Shown piece by piece: positions 50,401 to 61,774 of a DNA stretch of 64,000 nt. The stretch lies in the NCBI GenBank assembly GCA_029706075.1, contig JAINUG010000007.1, forward strand, positions 9,859,501-9,923,500, in the 5' to 3' direction. How positions within the stretch are numbered: the first letter of the stretch is position 1; each line of letters begins with the position of its first letter. This DNA is from Aldrovandia affinis (lineage: Eukaryota > Chordata > Actinopteri > Notacanthiformes > Halosauridae). The translations under genes and the position numbers were made by a program. The notes under the pieces were generated by a model. The model was not told the origin of the DNA and searched no databases. It saw nothing but the letters and a program-made list of their open reading frames with translations.

Positions 50401-52150
50401 AGGTGGATCGCTCAGCAATCTTTACTGCTGTTGGAGTTGTTAGTAGCACCTGATACGGCCCTTTCCACTTTGGTTGATGCCACGCCTTGTGCCTTGGATC
50501 TTTAATCAGTACCCAGTCCCCGACCTGCAACTTTTCTTTTGGTATTCCTGCTGTAAGAGTTTACACATTTCTTGTTTATTAGATAACATTTTATTCATAT
50601 ACTCTGCCAATGTGGGATTATCCTCTGATATTCTCACTTCAAATTGCGGTAGGTGATAGGCTTTTCCCATCTAGGTATTATTTCTCTACAAATTATTTTT
50701 GCCACAGTTGTGCATCAATTTTTTTGAGGTAGGGTATGCTTCTACCCAACCTGAGAATGGGTCAATCATTACTAAACAGCTCTTTTTCCCCTCACTTGGT
50801 GTGAGGTGGATAAAATCCATCATCCAAGATTCAAATAGTCAAAACATGTTAAACACCTTTTACAAAAACATTTTTTGGAGTTTGTAAATCCAAACGTTGT
50901 ATAACGTTTGTTTATCATATCTACCCTCCCTCCTCTTGAGACATGGCATATGCCATGACTCAACTCTGCAGCTATGGTAAACAAAGATCTCGGTAATACA
51001 GGTTTCTTTTCTGGGCCCACCCACAGGCCAGTTTCGTTCTCAGTACATTTTTGATCACCCCACATCCCCCCTTTTCTCTGGTACCCCTGCTTCATGTTGC
51101 ATGTCTCTCAAGAGAGTGTAATCGAGAGTGACGCAATCAATCTCTTTAAACACTCCCTGAGTGTCTGCAGCTGCTTCTTTTGCAGCAGAGTCTGCGAATG
51201 CATTCCCCAGGGACACCTCATCTGTTCCTTTCGTATGTGTTGCACATTTCCCTCTCGTCAGTGTTTTGGGTTTCTGTACTGCCACAATCAGTTCCAGTAT
51301 CAATGGTGCATGCGTTATTGGTTTCCCTGTTGAAGTCATTCTTTTTTCAGGATCCATCCACATAGAATGTTACTTCTGCGTCATGAATGGGTGTGTCCAT
51401 TAACCCGGGGCGTGCTGCCACAGACCTAGATGTTTCAGCTACACAATCGTGAGGATCTCCATCCTCAGCAGTTGTCAGCAAGGTAGCCGGATTAAGTGTG
51501 GTGCATTTTACAATTGTTAGATTAGGAGCTGTTAGTAGAGTCGCCATACAGCTCAGCTGTCTTTCTGGTGACAAGAATGTATGTTTTGTTTGCAGTAGTA
51601 ATACAGAAACTACATGTGGTACCATCAGTGTCAAAGGTTGGTATAACACTATGGTTTGTGAGGCTTCTACTGCTAATGCTGCTGCTTCTACAGCTGCTTC
51701 TGTAGCATGGCAGTCCTCGTGCTACAGGATCCAGTTCTGTGGAGTAATAAGCAATTGGTCTTTGCTTACCTCCAAACCTGTTTTACCTGCTCAAAGGCTT
51801 CGTTGACTTCAGGAGTCCATTTGATTGGATCTCGAGCCTCCATTGGTTTGCTGTAAATACAATCTAACAGTGGCTGCATCAATTGTGCATAATTACACAT
51901 CCAGGTTCGGCAGAAATGTATCATTCCTAAAAAAAACATCATGTTTTTATTTTATTTTAGGCTTTGGGGCCTGCAGTATCAGGATGCAGGTTTTCCTATC
52001 CTGTAATAAGGCTCGGCCTCGAGATATTTTACTTCTGGTCCACACCCCCCCTTGCTTATCTTGTGGCCTTGTGAGACCAGAATGTCCAAACATGCCTTTT
52101 CCCGAGAAGGAGAGCAATTCAATATGTCGTCTACATACAGGAGGAGTTTA
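50400..52150 (-). pseudogene. retroviral pol remnant (reverse transcriptase end, RNase H, integrase)
   Basis: Minus strand, from 52150 downwards: reverse-transcriptase YVDD at 52126-52137; connection domain to 51350; RNase H beginning at a YVDGS motif near 51347-51363, with the HTKG...GNAFADSAAK block near 51150-51230; integrase His2Cys2 zinc module at about 50835-50960; catalytic-core Asp in the VMIDPFSGW motif near 50770; C-terminal GPY-type module near 50410-50560. Frameshifts (for example near 51350) and stops interrupt it. The first part of the polymerase and the protease were not found. Confidence 0.85.
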
Positions 52151-52700
52151 AAAAAAAAATCACAGATACTGCCAAATGCCTAAAATGTAAAAATGTAAAA
52201 TGTACATAGTACCGTGCAGATCAGATGGATCATTCATTTTTAGATTCTTCGCTGTCTACAATGAATGCGTATTTTTTACTTTTATTCTCTTTTATTATTT
52301 TGAGCCCAGAATGTTTGCAGAACATCATACAATACCTAATTATTTATCTGATGTATCAAATAATCATTTCTGCTCTTCACTCAAGTTTACTAGAATTTCA
52401 GTAAATTTCGGTCAACTATATGGTGCCTAAACATCTCGTTTCGTTTATTTTGCGGCATGTTCCAGAAACACTCATATTCTGTCTTAGTCAGGGGTAAGAG
52501 AGCAGTGCTATAAGAGTTCGCTGGGGCTGTCTGCTCGGACGGAATAAATTCACACAGTTGTGCATGACTGGCAGTATATCAATTCCCATGTGTAATACCA
52601 ATCTATCAATTGTATAGAATTCCCAAAACTATTTCCAATAGTACCTATTCAAGTGACGTGACTGACAACCCATTAGTATTCTATCACATTCAATAGTATT
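52151..52700. other. unassigned sequence inside the provirus
   Basis: Occupies the place where protease and the front of reverse transcriptase should be. Begins 'gccaaatgcctaaaatgtaaaaatgtaaaatgtac', which resembles a SINE tail, so it may be a foreign insertion replacing coding sequence. Confidence 0.4.
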
Positions 52701-52705
52701 TTTTT

Positions 52706-52993
52706 TTAAACTTTTGAATTGGTCTTCCCTAGCCGTTCGCTCGAAGTGAATAGCATTATCACTTGCAATCGGCACATTGCCCACGTAATTACATATCTTT
52801 TAATTAACATTGTTAATGCAGGAGTGAGGCCGTTCAAGAACGCATTTTTCAGCTCTTGTTCATAAACCCCATCGTTATTATTTGCAGGTGGTTCAAGACC
52901 ACTGTTAGCATTAAACACTTTTTTAAGACGGGTTAGGTACGCCATTATCATTTCGTTTTTATTTTGCAATGAATCCAAAATTTTTACGTACAC
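52706..52993 (-). pseudogene. retroviral gag (capsid-like) remnant
   Basis: 95 codons on the minus strand with the 'YLTRLKKVFN...ELKNAFLNGL' pattern expected in the second half of a capsid domain. Placed correctly between leader and polymerase. The flanking matrix and nucleocapsid parts were not recognised. Confidence 0.55.
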
Positions 52994-53276
52994 TTTTATT
53001 CACTCATACTCAGGCGCAATTGCATTCATGTCACATTCAGTTTTTATTCACTCATGTCATATAAACACTTGACTTTAGTTTCTTTTGTAAATTCTCCCCA
53101 GGTAAATCCCAGAGGCAATTGTTCACAAACACTTATAATAATAAATTATTTGTCAAACCTCAAACCTCCCCCTAAGAAGTTCCACGCGTAACCCTTACAC
53201 TTTAATAGAAAACAGTTCCTCACGTGTGCCGTTTTCGGCGCGTTAGGCTCCAACCGAACACTAATTAGAGACACCT

Positions 53277-53395
53277 CAGGGACTTGAACCCCCTCCCGGA
53301 GACCGGGAGCGTCACCACCTAATTAGGTATACACCGCCGCAGGGACTTGAACCCCATCCCGGAGACCGGGAGTGTCACCACCCAATCAGGCATAC
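53277..53395 (-). repeat. 63-bp tandem duplication in the proviral leader
   Basis: 'cagggacttgaaccccctcccggagaccgggag...' at 53277 and 53340, with a few differences. Each unit contains the self-complementary cccggagaccggg, a strong hairpin, in the untranslated leader. Confidence 0.85.
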
Positions 53396-53843
53396 AACCC
53401 CCGCCACAAAAACGTTCACGTTTCCCCCTTTTTTTTTTTTTATTTTTTTGCTTTTCCCATCAAACTTTTCTTTTTGCCACATTGCTGGTAAACCTCCAAC
53501 TAAATCCTGAGGCATCTTAACCATCACTTTCTTTACACCCACAACAACAACAACAACCACCGTTGCTCTTACACTTTCCCATGGTCACACCTATGTTCTG
53601 TCACTCTCCTTTATGTCAAGGCTCTAGGTTCAATATCACACTTTTATCTTAAATAGAATTCGGAAAAATCCCGTCACTCACCGCGCTTTCAGAGGAACGT
53701 TGCGCTGTCTGGCCTCGCTAATTATCCAAGGATCCTGCCCGATCCGGACCGAGGACTTTCTCAAAAACTTGTCTCTCAGACAAGCCCCGTGCACGGTTCA
53801 GACCTCACGCCCTTCCTCTGCGCCCGTGCGGTGAGATATTGGG

Positions 53844-53862
53844 ATCCCGGAACGAGCCCCCA
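53844..53862 (-). other. primer-binding site, tRNA-Pro-like
   Basis: Two bases inside the 5' LTR, the minus strand matches the 18 bases complementary to the 3' end of tRNA-Pro used by murine-leukaemia-type viruses, except for one extra T in the middle (GCTCGTTCCGG instead of GCTCGTCCGG). Confidence 0.85.
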
Positions 53863-53864
53863 AT

Positions 53865-54296
53865 TGTTAGGTTCACGAAATTCAGAAGACCTACAAAGTG
53901 AATAGAGAACACTTGCACCAAATGAGAAAACAGAACATACAACCAATATTCAACAGAGTTTATTCAACCAAATGCATTCGGGGTTCACTGCCTCCCTGCC
54001 AGGCAATGAACAAATCATTTCCGGGGAGAACACTTCTTTATACACAATAATTTAGACAAATGCTTTAGCCTCGCCCATATATCAGTCAGGAGACAGTTAT
54101 GTCTCCCACCTAGAAACTCGTACAAGTAACCTTTGTTTTGGCCGGCACACTCTGACCTTGGCTGCTAGCTCTCTGCAAAAACAGTCCTAAGAAACACACA
54201 CAGCTTGCTGCCTATCTCTTTTGGCACAGCTTCACACATACTGCAAGCGTGAGACTTTTTGAGAGACTCAATTTCAGAAACAGAATTTCTCTATCA
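53865..54296 (-). repeat. 5' LTR of the provirus
   Basis: 432 bp, TG...CA ends, almost identical to 48314-48743. Confidence 0.95.
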
Positions 54297-54892
54297 ATGT
54301 CAACTCCATTTTTGAAGACCTGTACATCCAATAGGGATCGAGATTGTTACCTTTAACAAGATTAATGTTGGGAAAATATTGTAATAACCTGGATGTGCGT
54401 GCGTGCGTGCATTCTTTATTGCAAATGGTCTTGTCTTTGCTGCGTAATATTTTGATGCCTTCTTGATAAAGTGGTAGATATTTTCTAGCTGTCTAGGAAC
54501 TTTGTATGCATACCATATCAATTGAAAATAAAGATTAAAACAGGATTGCCTTTTCTTTTGTTCAGACACAACACACATCTGTGACAATATGGCCACGTTC
54601 AGCACACAAGAGCCCAGATGGGTTCGGTTTATAGACAGAAAACATTGCACTTATATCATAGTCAAACCTATGCAATTAGACCTACTTGGTCAATTGCAGT
54701 GTACCTTCATTTTTCTAGTGTGCAGGAAATTAATTATTAATCGTATTAAGGAACTTTTCCAGGGTACTGTAATAATGCAGCTTTAGCTACGTATTAGGTT
54801 TAGGAAAACCAGATTGCAGTGTAATATTAGAGTTGCATATCAGCGGATTCACAGCAAATCTCTTGCTAGTCCTGAAAAACAATTACACTTTT

Positions 54893-55935
54893 TCACGTAA
54901 CTTTCTGAAGTCATTGCAGAACCGAATTGTGCCATCCGGTTTCGTTACCAATACAATTGGGCTACACCAGTCGCTATGAGACTCCTCGATGATCTCTGCG
55001 TCCAGCATATTTTTTTTAACCTCAAATGGCTTCCCTCCTTGCTTCAAGTATGCGACACGGCCGTAACTTTACCTTTTCACCTGGGGCGGTCATTATGTTG
55101 TGTTGGATACGTTTCGTGTGACTTGGTTGGCTGGAGAACACATCCTGGTTACTGTTTACCAATTCCCGCATGTCTTGTGTCTGGGTCTGGCTCTGGCTCA
55201 GTTGCTCCCCCAGTGGCATCTCTGCAGGCGTCTATCTGTAACAGATATCTTGGGGACAATGGTATACAGTACTTAATTCATTCCACCGTTTCAACAGATT
55301 TATATGACACAATTAGGTTATATTTTGGCGTCCCGGTTGTTGGACCCTGTAATTGACTTCTCCCACTTTCTCTATTATCTGTGTGGATCAGTTGGTAGAG
55401 CATGGCGTTGGCAACGCTTAGGTTGTGGGTTCAATTCCCACTGGGACCACATACACTGAAAAATGTATGCATTCACTGCTGCGAGTCGCTTTGGATAAAA
55501 GCATCTGCTAAATGGCATATATATTATCTGGTAGGGTCTGTGCCATTTAGTCAAGAACTTACATTCAGAGGTGGGAATTAGCACCAACACTTCGTCTCCT
55601 GTCTGGAATTCCCGTTGCTGAACTCTGCGGTTATACACCCAAGCTTGAGCATTTTGCGCTTTGTACATGTGTTCACATACTAGGGCCATAGAGTTGCCAT
55701 TCCATCTCTCATTTCCTCCACGTGTGCCACCATGGTGCGGTGAGGGGATGGTTGTTGTTCCCATGCCTTTCAGCCACATTCAGTCTCCTAAACAGCAGCT
55801 CGAATGGTGAAAATCCGGTTGAGGCCTGGGGAACTTCCCTGATAGAAAACGAGATATGGCAACAGCTGGTCCCAATTTCTCCTTTCTGCCTCCATTACTT
55901 TTTTAAGCATCTGTTTTAACGTGCACTTGAACCCA
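54893..55935 (-). mobile_element. Gmr1-like retrotransposon fragment (copy 2)
   Basis: Second copy of the integrase-to-polymerase junction. Minus strand: integrase tail and GPY module (55779-55540), SINE (55382-55523), 'HWDPT' remnants, prelude (55219-55025), then reverse-transcriptase start at 55020-54895 (EESHSDWCSPIVLV, KPDGTIRFCNDFRKL). The polymerase is cut off at 54893, where duplicated tead1-flank sequence begins. Confidence 0.85.
55382..55523 (+). mobile_element. tRNA-derived SINE, family 3 (copy 2)
   Basis: Same site and same ttatctg duplication (55375-55381, 55524-55530) as 40167-40308, so the insertion predates the segmental duplication. Confidence 0.9.
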
Positions 55936-56104
55936 GGGCCGGCTCTAGGCACAGGCAATACAGGCAGCCGCCTGGGGCGCCATATCGGCTAGGGGCGCCA
56001 GGTTGCCCTCACAAAAAAAAAAAATCGAAAAAATAAACAAATAAACAAATAAACGAACAAATACAAATACACTTTGCACCCCTGTTCTGTTCCTCACACA
56101 ATGT
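55936..56104 (+). mobile_element. fragment of a common DNA transposon
   Basis: 'cagggccggctctaggcacaggcaatacaggcagccgcctggggcgcc' is a typical terminal sequence of a widespread fish element, followed by an A-rich stretch. The partner end was not found. Confidence 0.5.
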
Positions 56105-56554
56105 TGTTAGGTTCACGAAATTCAGAAGACCTTCAAAGTGAATAGAGAACACTTGCACCAAATGAGAAAACAGAACATACAACCAATTTTCAACAGAGTT
56201 TATTCAACCAAATGCATTCGGGGTTCACCGCCTCCCTGCCAGGCAAATGAACAAATCAGTTCTGGGGAGAACACTTCTTATACACATCAGTTGGGTCCAC
56301 CTTAGACAGATGCTTTAGCCTCGCCCACACAGCCGTCACAAGACTGTATTTTTCCATCTCTGGGAGAACTTTGTATCTTTTGGCAAGGCACACTGCTCTG
56401 ACCTCGACTGTGGCGGTTTAGCTAGCTCTCTGCAAAAACAGTCCTAAGAAACAGACAGCTTGCTGCCTATCTCTTTTGGCACAGCTCCACACCTTGTGCC
56501 AGCGTGAGAAGAGGTTCAAAAACTATTTTGAACAGAAACAGAATTTCTCTATCA
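56105..56554 (-). mobile_element. solo LTR of the same retrovirus family
   Basis: 450 bp, about 85-90% identical by eye to the proviral LTRs and longer by a few small insertions. Flanked by atgt (56101-56104, 56555-56558). No internal sequence, hence recombination between the two LTRs of an older provirus. Confidence 0.92.
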
Positions 56555-56814
56555 ATGTTTCATCTGGCCTGCACTGAGGTGGGAAATACGATGACTGGCT
56601 GCTTGAATGTATTAGTATTTATCATGAAATGAACAGAAGCTGACCTGACCTCTACACAGTGGAAAGTTGAACATGACATGTAATGCATAATAACTATTTA
56701 AATGTATTACTGATCAAATAAAAGAGTGAACATGGCGTGTGCAGTACTTTTAGTACTAAGTAGCACCACCTTTGTCTATATAACAGCTTCCCAATGTCTC
56801 CTGTACCCCAAAAC

Positions 56815-57727
56815 ATACCCATCTGTGATGGAAAAAGTAAGTATTCCAAAAGTATTCTAAAAGTAATCTAAATACATTACTTTTTTGAAACATGTAACTG
56901 TATTCGTATCTGATTACTTTCAGAGCCATGTAATCAGTATTCAGGCACTAATTACATTTACAAAGTAACCCTCCCAACCCTGGATGCGAGTTAGCTATGG
57001 CTGACTAGCAAGCTATGTGGTACGGACATGCAAAGCACAAAACACAATGAAAACACTTTGGAATACATTGAAAACAACAAACATAAATCCACTAATCTAG
57101 TTAGCCTGGATGTTTGTATCAGTCTTACTGCGTGTGCAGGAAAGTCCTCAGGGCTGGTTGAATCGGGTTGAGTTGCTGGCGCTGGAGAAGGGTGACCGAC
57201 ATGACGAATTCCGTTGCTTGCGGGAGGGATTCGTCTGTTCTGTCAGTGAGTGAGTGCCAATTGCACTCGCTTGCGTGCGTGTTCAAATTCACTTGCTATG
57301 TTGCAGAACGATAGCGAAGTGTAGCTAATAAACTGATCCCGTGGTGGATACAGTCAGTTTTCGACAGGGTTACCGGAGTAAACTCATCAACTTCTAATTC
57401 AAAGAGTTTTATCTCTGAATTAGGTACTGCTGGCTGCGGCTCTAGAGCTTGTGAGAGAGAGATTACTCCGAAGAGTGAGGCCTGTCCCTCCTCAGAGCTT
57501 TCCGCTCCTTTTCTTGTAGAGAACGGAGGGAAGTGAACCAGAGAAAAGGCGAAAGAGAGAGAACAATATGTGCGCGCTAGTTTTATATAGCATTACAGTG
57601 GGGGAAGTGAACGCTACTGTAGGCTACTAGGTCACTCATTGGCTTACAGTGTTTTAAAGTTACCGCTCAGTGTTGCGTGCAAGTGACGTCTGTCCGTCCC
57701 TGTTGATCCGTCATGGACGCCTGGACC
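56815..57727. mobile_element. probable hAT-type insertion
   Basis: Begins with 'gatggaaaaagtaagtattccaaaagtattc...taatctaaatacattac...' and 'tacaaagtaaccctcccaaccctgg', sequence familiar from hAT-type fish repeats. The rest to 57727 is unassigned; no ORF. Confidence 0.4.
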
Positions 57728-57925
57728 CTACAACTGCTTGAAGTCTACGGCGCATAGACATCACCAGATGCTGGGTATCTTCCCTGGTGATGCTCTGCCA
57801 GGCCTGTACTGCAGCCATCTTCAGTTCCTGCTTGTTTTGGGGACTTTTTGCCTTCAGCATGTAAAATGCATGTTCAATTGGATTCAGATCCGGTGATTGA
57901 CTTGGCCGTCAAAAACCCCATCGTT

Positions 57926-58284
57926 AGGCTGGCGGTCTAACACACCACACTTTGGCTGGTCCGGTGTGGTGTGCGCTGCCTGTCAGGGACACGGTTCGAA
58001 ACCTGTGTCTCTACCAGACCGGCCCTGGTCGTCAGCCTGATCGGAGGCGGCGTTTGGCTGTCCGCCTCCGGGGGAGGGTGAGCCAGCACGAGTCCGTCGA
58101 GGAGCAGGAAAAAGGCATCCGTGGTAGAATTCCGTCTCGGAAGAGACGGATGACGGTCTCGCCCCGGAGGACGGGTGGCGGACTCGTGGGGGAGGGGGAA
58201 TTGAGATAAATAGAGGGTGTAATTGGCAACCAAATTGGGAGAAAAACGGGGGAAAAATTTGAAATAATTTTTCTTTTCTTTTTT
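57926..58284 (+). mobile_element. tRNA-derived SINE, family 1 (copy 4)
   Basis: Exact 14-bp target duplication aaaaccccatcgtt (57912-57925, 58285-58298). 'ggctggcggtctaacac', box B 'ggttcgaaacc', and 'attggcaaccaaattgggag' near the 3' end. Confidence 0.93.
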
Positions 58285-58831
58285 AAAACCCCATCGTTGC
58301 TCTAGCAGTGTGTTTCGGTTTATTGTCTTGTTTTATGATAAAGTGCCGTCCAATGAGTTTGGAGGCATTTGGTTTTATCTGAGCAGATAAAATATTTCTG
58401 TAGACTTCAGAATTCATTGTTCTACTTCTGTCTGCAGTCACATCATCGATGAAGACAAGTGAGCCCGTTCCACTGGCAGCCATACAGGCCTCTTTCCATC
58501 ACTCTGGTACATGTTAATCTTTGTCTCATCTGTCCATAAGACTTTGTTCCAGAACTCTTGGGGCTCTTTTAGCAAACTGTAATCTCGCCTTCTGTTCTTA
58601 TCAGTGGTTTGCATCTTGTAGTGTATCTCTGTAGTCCTGCTGGTGTAGTCTTTTAGGTATGGTAGACTTCTACACCTGCATCCAGGAGAGTGTTTTTGAT
58701 CTGTTGGGTTGTTGTCAGGGGGGTTTTCTTCACCATAGAGAGTATTCTCCGGTCATGCACTATCGTGGTCTTCCTCGGTCTACTGGGCCTTTTGACATAA
58801 TTGAGTTCACCAGTTGTTTTTTTCTTGTTAA

Positions 58832-60491
58832 CCCCCTGAGGTCCGTGCTTAGCTCAGAGAAGGTTTGTGATTTTGGCGTGGTCTGATATTTATCTCAATT
58901 TCATTAACTTAACACACACTTACTCCAAAGTGTTTGATATTTTTATTTGAAGGACAATCACAGCTACATTTATATGCCATCAATAGTTTGGTCAGTATCA
59001 TATGCAGCTTGTAAATAGATCTACAAGTAAGTTATAAAGAGTAAATTTTTCTGCCGTCACAACAGTTGTGAAAGCACACACTAAACTATAGTGACGAATT
59101 GTTTTGCCAATATGCGTTTGTTCATCAAGGTCTTGGTTATGTAAGGATGTGAAAATAGTTTAGCACATCTGAGATCTAAATAGCCAAAAACCTGTTTTTA
59201 TCAGAACTGGTCAAATTTATTTCAGGCTGTGGGAGGGATATATGCTAATTGCCTGAATATTCATGATCCACACCTGTAAGATCTGTCAGATGGGCCATCT
59301 CTCTCTCAACGGCCATCAGACAAAGACAAAAGCCATCAGAGTGAACAATAGTGAGTGAGCCATGCAGAAGACAGAAAAAAAATAAGTTTTTTTTCATTTT
59401 GGAAGATTTATTGAAAACATCACACAAACTAGCCTATATACAAAAAATTCAAAATTAAAACATGGTGAGACAATCTGTTCTTTCACAGTCTTTGGTGCCA
59501 CTTCTCAAAACAGTTTCTGGTGAACTGTAGACACAAGGGAACATCACAAACCTTGCACTCCCATGGAGTGCACTGTTGTTTCCCCGACATCTTGCAGAGT
59601 ACGCATTTCTTGCGACCAACAGAAGCCAGTTTGCCAACATCCAGAGTCTGTTTGGCAGTGGGCACAGGCACATGATCAAAAGTAGCCCGTTTTCTGGGTT
59701 TAAGATATTTATTTATTTTTAAACGTCTGTAGGAAAACGAAAGCAAAATCTGTGTCTGCGAAGACACGGAAAGACATAAACAAAGCAAAACAAAATAACC
59801 AACAATCAGGAACAAAGTAAAACGGTAAATCCAAAACGTATCCAAAAACTCGGAATAAACTAAACACTGGGAATCTAAACAACAATAAGCACAGACGAAC
59901 AAACAAGTTCTCGAGAGGCAAGAAACATTAATCACAATAGGTACTATCAAGCTAAGCTAGATAATGTCCAAGCGCCGAAACAGAGAATGCCAGCTGGTTA
60001 AAGCCTCCCGTTAATTATTCGCAATGATTCTGATTATTTCCATATAGCGTCACAAGACGCGGAATTCATATATTTTCACGAGTATTTGAAAACATGGGAA
60101 ATAAAATAAATATCAGCATACACAGTTGCTGGAAGATCGCAACCGTAAACACAGACAAGATGCGATATAATGTCGGGACATTGTTTACACTGCGATTTCA
60201 CACATGGCCCCACGCATCTCCACGAGACTAGCACCTAGTTACCATGTCAATAGAAGGGGGACGGTACTTCCAGGTAAAAAAGAGAGGAAAAGGCAAGGTT
60301 TACTTTTGGTCTAATTAACCTAATTTGAAAAATCTCATATTATTTGCCAGTGCTCAAATCGTAAAGTCACGATTCTAAGGTTTCTGTCAATGTTTTTGCC
60401 GCGTGTGTATGATAAAATCCTGCGACATTATAAATAGTAATATACCTTTATTGCTGCTGGGATCGTCTGCGTTCTCGTCGACCCCAGGGGG
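58832..60491 (-). mobile_element. piggyBac-type transposon, internally deleted
   Basis: Flanked by TTAA (58828-58831, 60492-60495). Inverted ends CCCCCTGAGGTC / GACCCCAGGGGG. The minus strand at about 59700-59483 retains the C-terminal Cys-rich zinc domain of a piggyBac transposase (RKKCVLC...CTPWECKVCDVPLC...FEKWH). The catalytic part is missing, so this copy is non-autonomous. Confidence 0.93.
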
Positions 60492-60599
60492 TTAATGATG
60501 AACCAAACTGTTGGCATGCCCAGGATTTTTGCAATGTTCCTGATTGATTATATGTTAGACCTGATGAGTACATAGCATTACATTAATCTACCCCGGTTG

Positions 60600-61745
60600 G
60601 ATACTCTGGTTGTCACAATCCTTGACAGTCAGGCAGAGGTGGTGGCGTGGCTGTTATTTTTGACACTAGACTACGACTTACTAAGAAATCTATAAACATA
60701 TTCTCTTCATTTGAAGTGCTTTCCTTGGGCTCCATACAGACTAATGTAGATAATAGATCTATATTTACTTCATCTTTTATACTAGTTACTATCTACAGAC
60801 CCCCTAGACCCTATGCTGCTTTCCTCTCAGAGTTTTCTGACTTTTTATCAAACCTAGCAATTATGGCAGATAAAGTTGTGATTATAGGCGACTTTAATAT
60901 TCATGTTGATAATGGAAACGATTCTCTAGTGAAGGCTTTTGCTTCTATTCTTGACTCCATTGGTTTTGTCCAAAATGTGTCTGGGCCGACTCATTATCAT
61001 CAACATACACTGGACTTAGCTTTATCCTATGGTATTAGCATTAGCAATCTAGTTTGTCTCTCCTCATAATCCTGTGCTCTCTGACCATTTCCTTGTTATG
61101 TTTGAAATTCATGCTACCACTGCTATTAGATCGAAACCAGTGTTCTACTTTAGTCGCTCCCTAAATTCCTCTACCATACCTAACTTTGTCAGCCTTTTCC
61201 AAGAATCATTTACTGTTAATCAGGATCCCACTAATCTACAATCTATTGATCAGCTGACAGACAATCTAAATTACACCCTGCACAACACTCTTGATGTTGT
61301 TGCACCTCTCAAAAAGAAAAAAACTAACCAAAAGAAGCTCGCACCATGGTATACTGACCACACACGTGCTCTTAAACAAGCTTCTCGCAAGTTGGAACGT
61401 AAGTGGCGATCCACTAAATTAGAAGTATTTTATTCTGCCTGGAAAGACAGTCTGGTATAGTACAAATATGCTCTCTCCTCCGCAAGGTCAACCTATTTGT
61501 CTGATCTGATTGAGCATAATAAGAATAATCCAAAATGTATTTTTGATACAGTGGCCAAACTGACAAAGAATCAGACTGAAACCAATGCTAAGCCTCCGGC
61601 AGCCTATAATAGTAATGATTTCATGAGCTTTTTCTCTGAGAAGATTGATAAAATTAGAGATGAAATTACTAAAATGGCACCTTCTGCTGTAGCAGACACT
61701 GATCAGAAAGCACAGGCTTACCAGGACAGGGGTCCTATGGCTACT
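60600..61745 (+). mobile_element. L2-like LINE, endonuclease and linker region
   Basis: Codes a LINE apurinic-type endonuclease tail: VTIYRPPRPYAAFLSEFSDF, VVIIGDFNIHVDNGND (catalytic D and N), VSGPTHYHQHTLDL, then after a frameshift at about 61066 LSDHFLVMFEI (catalytic D-H). Linker to reverse transcriptase follows (APWYTDHTRALKQASRKLER...), with a stop at about 61458. Ends 'DQKAQAYQDRG' where a Tc1-like element begins. It is the 5' half complementary to the 3' half seen at 42.5-45.7 kb; whether one family is uncertain. Confidence 0.85.
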
Positions 61746-61774
61746 CTTGGAGATAAGACTCATAAAAGTAGCCA

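Larger units (their letters stand above)
48314..54296 (-). mobile_element. endogenous retrovirus (gammaretrovirus-type), defective
   Basis: 5983-bp provirus on the minus strand, flanked by the 4-bp duplication atgt (48310-48313, 54297-54300); the empty site is at 38077-38080. LTRs of 430 and 432 bp; primer-binding site resembling the tRNA-Pro 3' end; polypurine tract beside the 3' LTR. Order along the minus strand: leader, Gag remnant, polymerase remnant (YVDD, RNase H, integrase), Env remnant. All reading frames are broken and the protease and front of the polymerase were not found, so it cannot be a functional virus. The near-identical LTRs nevertheless imply a recent insertion. Confidence 0.93.
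46872..54890 (+). repeat. segmental duplication, copy 2, interrupted by hAT and retrovirus
   Basis: Homologous to 37770-38990 in three pieces: 46872-46959, 48075-48313 and 54297-54890. The pieces join precisely after removal of the hAT element and the provirus. Copy 2 lacks copy 1 bases 38178-38510. It retains an AATAAA at 54527-54532 at the place of the proposed tead1 poly(A) signal. Confidence 0.9.
56700..60590 (-). mobile_element. Tc1-like transposon carrying three later insertions
   Basis: Recognisable Tc1 pieces: 56700-56812 ('gtagcaccacctttgtctatataacagcttccc'), 57728-57925, 58299-58831 (minus-strand transposase GSLVFIDDVTADRSRT...IIKQDNKPKHTA, including the second catalytic Asp) and 60496-60590. 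Between them are a hAT-like block (about 56815-57727), a SINE (57926-58284) and a piggyBac element (58832-60491). Exact outer ends were not fixed. Confidence 0.75.

Noticed and set aside
59483..59950. Intact 155-codon gene on the minus strand
   Set aside because: Only the last third matches a piggyBac transposase zinc domain; the front is unrelated sequence joined by an internal deletion.
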